Of a stretch of DNA of 64,000 nucleotides, positions 43,713-51,987 are shown in pieces (the stretch's first letter is position 1; each line of letters opens with the position of its first letter). Position numbers and translations under genes: made by a program. The notes beneath the pieces are model-generated. The model did not search any database. It had not been told where the DNA came from and was given only the letters and a program-made list of their open reading frames with translations. The DNA is from Cyclobacteriaceae bacterium (GTDB taxonomy: Bacteria > Bacteroidota > Bacteroidia > Cytophagales > Cyclobacteriaceae), in contig JAHCHY010000007.1 in NCBI GenBank assembly GCA_026129485.1, forward strand, positions 1 to 64,000, read 5' to 3'.

Positions 43713-44810
43713 TTATTCATTATTTACCAGAAGGCCCTTAAAGAAATCAGTATTTTCTTCTACCACCTTGCGCACATTTTGAGGAGTAACCCCGTCAATC
43801 CTGCTTACATTAATAACGATAAGCTGAGGCGCCCATTTAGGTAGTTTTTTGTTGTAGTAATCTGGATTGGGCATAATGGGCACCACCATATAGGGGTCGT
43901 CTACCGTGGTAAAATCATACCGACTGTACTGATGTGCATTTGTTGTGGGTTCTCTTATACTCACATATTTCACCACGGCTATTTCATTAAGCCATGCCGC
44001 ATCTTTTTTCATATCCTGCCGGTAGGCTTGCAACGGGTTTTCGTAACCGACCAGGTGTTTTTTTTTATCCTCCAACATTTTTTCCTTGTATTGCGGAAAC
44101 ATTTCAAATTGCTCTTTCCACCCCTTGGAGGAATAAAATATGTTCAACTCTTTAAGCTTTGCTTCGCTGATAGCCACTTGTTTTTCCAGAAATTCCTTAC
44201 GGTTTACATAGCGATAGGGTAGTTTGCCTTCGTAAGTAATCCAAACGTAATAGTCGTTTCCACTTTCGAAGCTGTGGTATCCGTTTGAAAGGTCGGGTAG
44301 TTTTTTCTCTTTGCATTCTTTTGATGAGAGCGAATTAAAACCACACGTATTGGTAACTTCTGAACTCACTTCGCCCGATTCATTGTAAACCAGTATCTCG
44401 CTGAATTTAGTATTCAATAAACCATTGGGGTTCACATGCACGGCCGAACTTACACCTTCACTATTCCTCGCCTTTTTTCCGTTCGAACAGTAAAACATAA
44501 AATTGCTGATGGTATAAATGTACCAGTTTCCATAGACGCTGCTGCCCGGTGTAATATTATGGGTTAAGTAGTTATAGACATCGGCACCAACGGGTTTATA
44601 GTGTTGCTGAAACAATTTCCCAATCTGGTTGAATACATTCTTAGCACCGGCAGCATCTGCCGCGGCAGGCCGGGGTGAGCCTGTAAGTACCTCATCAGCG
44701 GGTTGTGGCAACCAATTGCCTGGCAATGTTTTCAGTTTCTCTTTGTCGCAGTCTTGTGCCACAGTAGTCATACTGCACAAAACCAAGAGGATAATGAACT
44801 TGTTTTTCAT
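43713..44810 (-). CDS. Exported protein of unknown function, 365 residues
   Basis: Signal peptide at residues 1-18 (ends TVAQ). The mature protein begins 'DCDKEKLKTLPGNWLPQPADEV', a start seen in other exported Bacteroidota hypotheticals. It contains six or so Cys residues and a Lys/Glu-rich helical centre ('EFLEKQVAISEAKLKELN', 'YKEKMLEDKKKHLVGYENPL'). The end is beta-rich ('KWAPQLIVINVSRIDGVTPQNVRKVVEENTDFFKGLL'). No enzyme motif was recognised. It is the last gene of a five-gene minus-strand cluster of exported proteins, 25 bases after the TPR/Gly-rich gene. Confidence 0.75.
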   Translation of the reverse strand: MKNKFIILLVLCSMTTVAQDCDKEKLKTLPGNWLPQPADEVLTGSPRPAAADAAGAKNVFNQIGKLFQQHYKPVGADVYNYLTHNITPGSSVYGNWYIYTISNFMFYCSNGKKARNSEGVSSAVHVNPNGLLNTKFSEILVYNESGEVSSEVTNTCGFNSLSSKECKEKKLPDLSNGYHSFESGNDYYVWITYEGKLPYRYVNRKEFLEKQVAISEAKLKELNIFYSSKGWKEQFEMFPQYKEKMLEDKKKHLVGYENPLQAYRQDMKKDAAWLNEIAVVKYVSIREPTTNAHQYSRYDFTTVDDPYMVVPIMPNPDYYNKKLPKWAPQLIVINVSRIDGVTPQNVRKVVEENTDFFKGLLVNNE

Positions 44811-44835
44811 GCGAATATGTTTACATCTGAGATTA

Positions 44836-46986
44836 TCAATTCCTCAAAAAGCTACTGCCCGGAGAGTTTACCGAAGGACCTGCACCATTAAAACCACCTC
44901 TCAGCGTATATTCACCGCTCCCAAGACTACCACCTGCGCTGCCGCCCATCGGGCCGCTTACGCCAGCGCCTACAGAACCATTTACACCTGCATTCACTAT
45001 ATTTCCACCGGCATCAAAAGTTATAGAGCCGCCTACACTTGCACCTATTTCTCCTTTAAGTGTCTGGCCAACACCAAATTCTTTTTTAGTGCCTACTTCT
45101 ACCTTTGCGGTATAGCCGGTGGGGTTCCAGGTTACGGGGTCAATGGTTTCGCCATACCCAACCTTCACAGCGCCTATTCTGGCATAGGTTTCAAAACCCT
45201 GGCAGTTCATTTTGAAGCCCGTTACCATTAGGTCAACTCCCCAATCCAGGTTGCAATGGTCTGCTTCCCATTGCTTGAGTTTGCCGGTTATGGATGGTTC
45301 TTTTTCTGGTAAACCGCTGGGACGACATTCAAGTATTTTATGGATATCTGTATAGAGGCTGTTAAAAGAATGTATTTCTTTGAGGTAGGAAAGATATAAT
45401 CTGTAAACTAATCCGTTGGAGTTATAGGGATGGGTTACGATGGTACAGAAAATATTTTCCTGCAATTGCTGGTTTAGCAGGTCTTCCATTTTCCGGATAT
45501 ACTCGTTATTGATTGCAGATATACCACTGCTATATTCCCGTGTATAATTGTTGTCGAGATTGCATAGCTGTAGTGATAACTGTTCTAATCTCTCTTCGCC
45601 TTCTATATCCCCTTCGCCCCCTTCTATACCATCCATTTGTTTACGTATTGCCCTGCCTTGTTCTCCATAGTGCCTTAATGATTTTCTGAGGGCGGTTTCC
45701 TGTTCCTGCCTGTATCTTTTTTCCCTTTCTATGCGGGCAGTGAATGAAGTGCTTAAGGCAGGATCACCCATAATGGTTTGCAGGGTTGACGCACCATACA
45801 TGAAAGGATGGTAGTATTTATACACATAGTCTGCCCTTTCTTTTGCTGTTTTAAGTCCCTTTACTTCTTTCATCCCGTTTTGCATTCTGTCTTGCATCGC
45901 TGCTTCATACTCCTTCATCAGTGCATCGGTTATTCCGTATGTTTCATTTATTGTAACGTCAAGGTCTGCAAAGAACTGTTTTATCTCTATCATGGCGCTT
46001 TCGCTGTAGCCTGATGGCACCGCAGGTGGCATGAACCGTTTGGTAATGGCATGGTCTTTATATAATGGCTTGAATTTTTTCCTGATATGTTCGGCTATAA
46101 CATCTGCCGCAACACCGGATTCTTTTAGTATCTCTATTGCATCTATGGAGATGCAACCTCCTTCTGCAGCTTTTTGGGCATAGCTGGCACATTGTTTTGT
46201 ATTGCCCTGCTGCTTATACATCACGGCAAGGGAAAGAGCAGCCCCCGTATTTTCTTCATCCTTATCCAACGCATCTTTCAGAAATTTTTCAGCCTTATCA
46301 ATATGCCCAAGGCTAAGCCATGCCTGCCCCATGTTGCCGAGCAGGGTGGGGCTTTGCGGAAATTGCTTTTGCACATACTGCAATATAGGCAATGACTTAT
46401 GGGCATAGCCTGCCATAGTTATCATAGCGCCCAGGTTGTTGAGCGAGGCGTAATCTTCAGGATTGGCGATGCCGGCATTAAGCAGGAGATACAGCGATTT
46501 GTCCCATTCATTTTTCAGGACAAAGCCCATAGCAGCCTGGCTGGTTTCTGCACCTTTGTTCAGGTATTTTTTTGCTTCGGCTTTGCTCTCTGGTTTCATG
46601 GCTGCTTCGGTGCTTTGCAGCATGGGTTGCAGGTAAGATTTGAGTTGTTCCTTATTTACAGGCGTGGGGTTAATAGGCAAGGTGGATGGTGTTTTGGGTA
46701 TCAGCTTAGCCTGGGCTTCTGCTTCTGCAGCCGCCATTACCTGTTTCATATCCACTCCCTTTGTCATTTTTTCCACATCTTTCAACACATCCAGCAGCCC
46801 CATTTCTTCCATGATTTTCTTATCTTCAGGGCTCATGGATTCCATTTGCTTTTTCAGATCTTTCATCATTTCTTCCATAGATTGCTCCTCTTTGGGTTGC
46901 TGCTTCTTTTTTGCAGGAGGATTTTGCGCCTGCACAAAGGCGACACATACCAGGAAGTAAATAAGCAGTAATGTGATTTTTTTCAT
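44836..46986 (-). CDS. Exported TPR protein with Gly-rich C-terminus
   Basis: 716-residue protein with three parts. First, a signal peptide (1-20) and a highly charged, Met-rich helical segment (about 30-85, repeating 'MEEMMKDLKKQMESMSPEDKKIMEEMG'). Second, TPR repeats (about 165-300, e.g. 'PTLLGNMGQAWLSLGHIDKAEKFLKDAL') followed by a long helical region. Third, the last 120 residues are a Gly/Ser-rich beta-repeat tail ('VGGSITFDAGGNIVNAGVNGSVGAGVSGPMGGSAGGSLGSGEYTLRGG'). The combination is not one I recognise. A scaffold or surface role is possible. It is part of the exported-protein cluster. Confidence 0.78.
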   Translation of the reverse strand: MKKITLLLIYFLVCVAFVQAQNPPAKKKQQPKEEQSMEEMMKDLKKQMESMSPEDKKIMEEMGLLDVLKDVEKMTKGVDMKQVMAAAEAEAQAKLIPKTPSTLPINPTPVNKEQLKSYLQPMLQSTEAAMKPESKAEAKKYLNKGAETSQAAMGFVLKNEWDKSLYLLLNAGIANPEDYASLNNLGAMITMAGYAHKSLPILQYVQKQFPQSPTLLGNMGQAWLSLGHIDKAEKFLKDALDKDEENTGAALSLAVMYKQQGNTKQCASYAQKAAEGGCISIDAIEILKESGVAADVIAEHIRKKFKPLYKDHAITKRFMPPAVPSGYSESAMIEIKQFFADLDVTINETYGITDALMKEYEAAMQDRMQNGMKEVKGLKTAKERADYVYKYYHPFMYGASTLQTIMGDPALSTSFTARIEREKRYRQEQETALRKSLRHYGEQGRAIRKQMDGIEGGEGDIEGEERLEQLSLQLCNLDNNYTREYSSGISAINNEYIRKMEDLLNQQLQENIFCTIVTHPYNSNGLVYRLYLSYLKEIHSFNSLYTDIHKILECRPSGLPEKEPSITGKLKQWEADHCNLDWGVDLMVTGFKMNCQGFETYARIGAVKVGYGETIDPVTWNPTGYTAKVEVGTKKEFGVGQTLKGEIGASVGGSITFDAGGNIVNAGVNGSVGAGVSGPMGGSAGGSLGSGEYTLRGGFNGAGPSVNSPGSSFLRN

Positions 46987-47019
46987 GGCAAGAAGTGTTT
47001 AATGATTATTTAATTTATT

Positions 47020-48018
47020 CTATAAGATAATTTTTTCCCACTCAAAATCCAAGAGCCAGTACCCTGCGGCCTTGGCTTGATTTTCAAATTTCTTTAAATG
47101 CAGTAGATAATGATTTCTATCTCTTGAACGAATAACATAGTAACCGCCCGATTTGGGAGAAAATACATAGTCTTCCCACGCATCAACCTGCAAAGAAGAC
47201 AGACCGGTGGGCGGACTATCGAACTCACGAATCTTAGCTGCGCGCAGGTATGCAAAAACAGCAAGTCGCCTGGTTTGCTGATAAAAGGCAACATCCACCA
47301 GGCTCGGTTCGCTGCCGTACTTAACTACACGGTTGTTAGGGAAATCAAATCCATGATAAATTTTGAGTTGAAAAGAGTTGGTGGTTTTATCCGGGGCAGC
47401 TTCACCTTTTTCATCCTTTTGTTTTGATTTAAGCGTTGATTGCTGGTCAATATTTTCTTCGGGTGAAGATGCAATATCCTTATCCCAATCGGCTCTGTAT
47501 ATAGTACGGATTTCATCTTGATCGTCTTTTTTGGCTATGCGCACCACACCCTGTTCAATAAAATTGAATTCCACCGGCTCGAGTGTCCAGGGGCTGAAGC
47601 CGGTTGTGGTGTTCAGCATTTTTTTGGCATGCGCTATGTCGCCAATGAGGTTGCGGTTAGCGTTGTCCTTTGAGCGGTCAAACTTAGCAATTGAAACATT
47701 GCTGAACAGAATGGTGTTTCCATCTGTTCGGTAGTTACCTTTGTATATGACTTCCATGGCATAGAGCGAACCCGTTCTTAAATAGTTATTTCTTACAGCA
47801 GTATAGTGAATGCATGTACCATCCTGATTAAAAATGTAAACCCCCGGTTGCGATTTGTCACCGAAATAGCCCCATGAACCAATAAGTTGTTCGTTGGCAT
47901 TGCTCTTGTTTTGTGCCTGAGCCTGAGGGTTACCGCAGGCAGCAGGTACCAGGGCATAAGCGGCTAACAACAAGGAGAAGGTTATAATTGGTCTCATTGC
48001 AGTACAAATTTGATTCAT
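47020..48018 (-). CDS. Exported 'LIGSW' lipocalin-like lipoprotein (long form)
   Basis: 332-residue exported protein with a signal/lipobox ending ALVPAACG. The first 110 residues resemble the short lipoprotein at 48681-49130: 'LIGSWGYFGDKSQPGVYIFNQDGTCIHY', 'YKGNYRTDGNTILFSNV'. This pattern is that of lipocalin-like or DUF-type small beta-barrels. A Lys/Asp-rich linker and a second beta-rich part ('FQLKIYHGFDFPNNRVVKYG') follow. ATG 47997 (MRPIITF) is an alternative start that gives a cleaner signal peptide. The function is unknown. Confidence 0.72.
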   Translation of the reverse strand: MNQICTAMRPIITFSLLLAAYALVPAACGNPQAQAQNKSNANEQLIGSWGYFGDKSQPGVYIFNQDGTCIHYTAVRNNYLRTGSLYAMEVIYKGNYRTDGNTILFSNVSIAKFDRSKDNANRNLIGDIAHAKKMLNTTTGFSPWTLEPVEFNFIEQGVVRIAKKDDQDEIRTIYRADWDKDIASSPEENIDQQSTLKSKQKDEKGEAAPDKTTNSFQLKIYHGFDFPNNRVVKYGSEPSLVDVAFYQQTRRLAVFAYLRAAKIREFDSPPTGLSSLQVDAWEDYVFSPKSGGYYVIRSRDRNHYLLHLKKFENQAKAAGYWLLDFEWEKIIL

Positions 48019-48035
48019 TCGATAATGATTCCTGA

Positions 48036-48602
48036 CTAAAAGTTAAGCCCTATAACACTAAAGCTTCCATCGGTAATTTTAACTTCTGGGCCTAAACAAG
48101 TAGGTGAATAGGGATCGTCAGGATCCAGCTTCTCCTCACGCGATACCAACAAGCCGCTAAATGTTCCCGTAAAGCGAGCCATGTTTGGCAGATAGTCAAG
48201 GCCCGTGCTTTGTTTTTGTATATGAAAACGAAATGAGTCATTCGTACAATCATCTTCAGTAGTTGAGTTGTATTCTTCTGAGCTTTCGGAATAACTCATT
48301 TCTCCTTCTGTAAAATCGAGCGAAGAATTTTCCACATACGGCCCTGTAAACTGAAGCGTAATATCCTGGGATGGATTAAACTGGACAATCAACCCCTCAA
48401 CGGGTGAATTTTGAATCATAAATGACGGAAATTGGCTGCTGTCGTCAGCGTCTTTGTTAAAACTGATTAACGTTCCGTTCGCCTTAAAAGAAACCGAAGT
48501 TTCCAGGTTGCTACTGCTGTTGCTGTTATCGTTGTCAGCAACATTTTTTTTACAGGCGCCAAGTATGGTAATCGCTATAATATAGAGTGTTACTCTTTTC
48601 AT
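48036..48602 (-). CDS. Lipoprotein of unknown function, 188 residues
   Basis: Lipoprotein signal with Cys17 (ITILGAC), then a Ser/Asn-rich linker (DNDNSNSSSN). The beta-rich domain has 'SVSFKANGTLISFNKDADDSSQFPSFMIQ' and 'LQFTGPYVENSSLDFTEGEMSYSE'. The first strand pair resembles exported proteins with small beta-sandwich folds in Bacteroidota, but no family was assigned. It contains three Cys after the lipid-anchored one, possibly disulfide-bonded. It is the second gene of the five-gene cluster. Confidence 0.72.
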   Translation of the reverse strand: MKRVTLYIIAITILGACKKNVADNDNSNSSSNLETSVSFKANGTLISFNKDADDSSQFPSFMIQNSPVEGLIVQFNPSQDITLQFTGPYVENSSLDFTEGEMSYSESSEEYNSTTEDDCTNDSFRFHIQKQSTGLDYLPNMARFTGTFSGLLVSREEKLDPDDPYSPTCLGPEVKITDGSFSVIGLNF

Positions 48603-48680
48603 AATTCTTGTCTTATGGGTTATTTATAATTTCCACAATCGGCTCTGAATTTTGTGCGGGGTTCGCCTTTATACTTCCTT

Positions 48681-49130
48681 CTATTTTCTGAATTTATAAG
48701 CCGTACTAATATCTACATAGGTAACACCGTACAGAAAGTTCGCAATTTTCAGGTAATCACCATCATCGTCTTTGCCTATCTCATATTCATAGATCGCATC
48801 GGGGTATTGTTCTTCCCAGGTTTCTCCTTTTTCGTATATGATATTGGCAAAATATACTTTATTGCCGGATGCCGTAAACTTTCCTTCTGTCTGGCTGGTG
48901 GTACTAAAATGATTAAATCTTCCGTCAGTATGAAATACATAAATTTCAGCAGTAGAAGCCTGCCAACTTCCTATCAATCTCTGGTCAATATCTCCGCTTG
49001 GTTTAGGTGTATCCTGTCCGCAGGCTGCAAAAGATAATATGAGTGCAATAGCAAGGATTGTCCTGGTTGCCCGGTTATTCAGCGAGATCATCGCACTGAT
49101 TGCCGTTAATAATCCAAGTAGTATTTTCAT
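48681..49130 (-). CDS. Small 'LIGSW' lipocalin-like lipoprotein
   Basis: 149-residue exported lipoprotein (lipobox SFAAC before GQDTPKP). The core 'LIGSWQASTAEIYVFHTDGRFNHFSTTSQTEGKFTASGNKVYFANI' aligns by eye with the longer protein at 47020-48018 (LIGSW, Y-F-DG, G-GN-FxN). The two are paralogues in one cluster. ATG 49091 (MISLNNRATRTIL) is an alternative start with a more usual signal peptide. It is the first gene of the cluster and lies divergent from the histidine-kinase gene. Confidence 0.7.
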   Translation of the reverse strand: MKILLGLLTAISAMISLNNRATRTILAIALILSFAACGQDTPKPSGDIDQRLIGSWQASTAEIYVFHTDGRFNHFSTTSQTEGKFTASGNKVYFANIIYEKGETWEEQYPDAIYEYEIGKDDDGDYLKIANFLYGVTYVDISTAYKFRK

Positions 49131-49194
49131 TACAGTATTAAAATTTGATTCCTTTTGATAAAGTAAATTTCGGGCATCGAAGGCAATGCTCTTA

Positions 49195-49243
49195 TCGTTA
49201 AAAATGATGATTTTTTAGGGTAAATAATCATTAAAAATGATGA
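49195..49243. promoter_or_regulatory. Repeated palindromic box between divergent units
   Basis: TCGTTAAAAATGATGA at 49195-49210 and TCATTAAAAATGATGA at 49228-49243 differ by one base and start 33 bases apart, about three helical turns. Each contains a TCRTT-AAA-AATGA inverted repeat. They lie in the 174-base space between the exported-protein cluster and the sensor-kinase gene, where a regulator could act on both. Confidence 0.65.
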
Positions 49244-49304
49244 GGCACGGAGTGTTGATTCTATGTTCTTTTGTACCTTCAACTGAATCATAACCAAGAA
49301 TTGT

Positions 49305-51242
49305 ATGCGGGAGCTGGCTATCATCCTGTTGATATGTGCCTGGCATAGAGAAGCCGAAGCACAAACTTATATGAACAGGGATAGCCTGCTGAACCTGTTA
49401 TCAGTTGCCAAAGAAGATACGGCCAAAGTGCAACTTCTCCTTGATATCGGTTTTCAATATGAAGGAAGCGACCTTCAAACTGCCGGTAAATATTACCTGA
49501 TGGCGGGCAGGTTGAGTGAAAAACTGAACTATAAACAGGGAATTATAAAGTTTATCGCCAATTATACCTACCTGCTCAATGTACAAGGGCAATACGATAG
49601 CTCGATGCTCTATAATAAACGTGGGGTTGAAGTAGCTGCTGAATTGAATGACAGAACATTGATGGGAAAAGCCAATGCAAACCTGGGCAATGTTTTTCTC
49701 TATACAAATATGTACGATAGTGCCGTATATTATTATCAAAAAAGCCTGCAATATTTTGAAGCTACCGGGGACAAGGTGCTAATAGCCAGGTTAAACGATT
49801 TACTCCAGGTTGCTTACTATGAGCTACGCTTTTTTACCAAAGGATTGGATCATGGCAAAAAGGCGATAGCCGTACTGCGTAATGCAGATGAACCTTTGTC
49901 GCTGGTAGGTGTACTTTCTAATACCGGTAATATCTATATGAGCCTAAAGCAATTTGATACGGCATTGGTTTATTACAGGGAAGCATGGGCATTGGCTCAA
50001 CAATTGAATTACAAAATATATGAAAATACCCTACTGCAAAATTTGGCTAATATCCATATGCACACTTTGCAAACAGATAGTATGAGGTTTTATGAAGAAA
50101 AGGCGCTTGCACTTAGCAGGGAGTTGGGTTTACCCGAAAGTGAAACAAAAGCTAACAGGGGCATGGCTAATTATTATGCTCTAAAAAATAATTTTACTGA
50201 AGCACATAAGTACATCACCCGGGCGCTGGATTTAAGTGAGAAAAATGGTTTTAGAGAAGAACATGCCCTGAACCTGGGCACACTCTCTGTTATTTTGGCT
50301 GCCATGCACCGGATGGAAGAATCATTTCTGGTAGGGGAGAAGGCCGAAGCAATACAAGACAGCCTGATAGGAGCCGATATACAACAAAGAACCCTGTTGC
50401 TTTCCAAACAGTTTGAAACAGAAAAAAAGGAAGCGCAGATAGAATTGCAAAAGGCACAGTTAAAACAAAAAAGTATTTTGAGTTATATCCTGATAGGAAG
50501 CATAACGGCTTTATTAATTATATCACTACTCGGTTATCGCAATTACCGCCATCGCCAGCGATTGCAACAATCAAAAATAGATGAATTAGAAACCGAAAAA
50601 CAATTAGCCGCTACCGAAGCCATACTCAAAGGCGAGGAGCAGGAACGTACCCGTCTGGCCAAAGACCTGCACGATGGCCTGGGTGGTATGCTTAGCGGCA
50701 TTAAATACTCATTCCAGAATATGAAAGGAAACCTTATTCTCACACCGGAAAATGCACAGGCATTCGAGCGCAGTATCGATATGCTCGACAGCTCTATCAG
50801 GGAAATGCGCAGGGTAGCGCATAATATGATGCCCGAAATGCTGGTTAAATACGGACTGAACGTAGCGTTGAAAGAATTTTGCAATGAAATTGATCGCAGC
50901 GGAGTGATTCATGTCAAATACCAGCCAATCGGGATGAATGACAGTAATGTCGAACAGACCACGGCTATAACAGTTTACCGTATCGTGCAGGAATTAGTGA
51001 ACAATGCCATTAAGCATGCTGCTGCCAGTCATGTGGTAGTGCAACTACAGCTATCCGGGCAGTTATTGTCCGTAACCGTAGAAGATAACGGCAAAGGCTT
51101 TGATACCGCGCTGTTACAACGTGCACAAGGTATGGGCTGGAACAATATCCGGAACCGTGTCGATTTCCTTAAAGGAAAGATAGACGTGCATTCAGCCCCG
51201 GATAAGGGTACTTCTGTTTTGATGGAAATACCCTTGTCATGA
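49305..51242 (+). CDS. TPR-containing sensor histidine kinase (NarX/DesK-like)
   Basis: 645-residue sensor. A signal/anchor (1-19) is followed by about seven TPR repeats (40-360, e.g. 'GNIYMSLKQFDTALVYYREAWALAQQL'), likely in the periplasm. A short coiled coil comes next, then a membrane helix (about 390-408, 'ILSYILIGSITALLIISLLGY'). The cytoplasmic part has the HisKA_3 site His456 ('AKDLHDGLGGMLSG') and an HATPase domain ('ELVNNAIKHA', 'VEDNGKGFD', 'GMGWNNIRNRVDFLKG'). The ligand is unknown; TPRs usually bind peptides or proteins. It overlaps the regulator gene by four bases. Confidence 0.92.
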   Translation: MRELAIILLICAWHREAEAQTYMNRDSLLNLLSVAKEDTAKVQLLLDIGFQYEGSDLQTAGKYYLMAGRLSEKLNYKQGIIKFIANYTYLLNVQGQYDSSMLYNKRGVEVAAELNDRTLMGKANANLGNVFLYTNMYDSAVYYYQKSLQYFEATGDKVLIARLNDLLQVAYYELRFFTKGLDHGKKAIAVLRNADEPLSLVGVLSNTGNIYMSLKQFDTALVYYREAWALAQQLNYKIYENTLLQNLANIHMHTLQTDSMRFYEEKALALSRELGLPESETKANRGMANYYALKNNFTEAHKYITRALDLSEKNGFREEHALNLGTLSVILAAMHRMEESFLVGEKAEAIQDSLIGADIQQRTLLLSKQFETEKKEAQIELQKAQLKQKSILSYILIGSITALLIISLLGYRNYRHRQRLQQSKIDELETEKQLAATEAILKGEEQERTRLAKDLHDGLGGMLSGIKYSFQNMKGNLILTPENAQAFERSIDMLDSSIREMRRVAHNMMPEMLVKYGLNVALKEFCNEIDRSGVIHVKYQPIGMNDSNVEQTTAITVYRIVQELVNNAIKHAAASHVVVQLQLSGQLLSVTVEDNGKGFDTALLQRAQGMGWNNIRNRVDFLKGKIDVHSAPDKGTSVLMEIPLS

Positions 51243-51853
51243 CAACAAAGCTTTTCATAGTTGACGACCATTTTATGGTGATTGAAGGCATCCGTTCCTT
51301 GCTTGAGAACGAAAAGGATATCGAGTGGATGGGGCACGCCATGAATGCTTCATCCTGTCTTGCTTTCCTGAAACGCCAGGAGCCCGATGTCATCCTGATG
51401 GACATTAACCTTCCCGATAAAAGCGGCATTGACCTCTGCAAAGAAGTAAAAGAATTGTATCCTGCTGTTGCCGTGTTGGGGTTGAGCACCTTCAATCAAC
51501 AGCCTGTTATCCGCAATATGATGGACAGCAGTGCATCGGGTTATGTGCTGAAAAACGCCACGAAGGAAGAACTTCTTACAGCTATTACTACCGTAAGGTT
51601 GGGCAAAACTTTTCTGAGTTTTGAAGCGGTGGAGTCGCTCAGGGAAACAGCCAATGAGGCCCCCGTTATCACCAGGCGTGAGAAAGAAGTGCTGCAGCTT
51701 ATTGCAGAAGGCCTCACCAATGCCGAGATAGCAGAACAACTTTTTATCAGCATACCTACGGTAAACACCCACCGAAAAAGCCTGATTGAAAAATTTGACG
51801 CAGCTAATACAGCCGTGCTTATAGCAAGAGCTGTAAAAAGAGGGATTTTGTAG
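51239..51853 (+). CDS. NarL/FixJ-family response regulator
   Basis: 204-residue regulator: receiver domain with Asp9-Asp10 and phosphoacceptor Asp55 ('VILMDINLPDKSG'), and a C-terminal LuxR-type helix-turn-helix ('ITRREKEVLQLIAEGLTNAEIAEQLFISIPTVNTHRKSLIEKF'). It is the partner of the TPR kinase. Targets are probably the divergent five-gene exported cluster, its own operon, or both, through the repeated palindromes at 49195-49243 (inferred). Confidence 0.94.
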   Translation: MTTKLFIVDDHFMVIEGIRSLLENEKDIEWMGHAMNASSCLAFLKRQEPDVILMDINLPDKSGIDLCKEVKELYPAVAVLGLSTFNQQPVIRNMMDSSASGYVLKNATKEELLTAITTVRLGKTFLSFEAVESLRETANEAPVITRREKEVLQLIAEGLTNAEIAEQLFISIPTVNTHRKSLIEKFDAANTAVLIARAVKRGIL

Positions 51854-51987
51854 GCTGTACGTGTGGTGCAGCAAGAGTTATATAATGTTCCTTGTTCCCG
51901 CACCATTCGGGATTAAATAGCTTAGACTTCAGGCCTACGGCAGTGCATCATCCTGTGGTCGGGTGTTGAGCGTGCAGGAAGGAAATA

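Noticed and set aside
46399-46971. 190-residue plus-strand frame inside the TPR/Gly-rich gene
   Set aside because: It is a His/Phe/Leu-rich antisense of the Met/Lys/Glu-rich coil, a common composition artefact.
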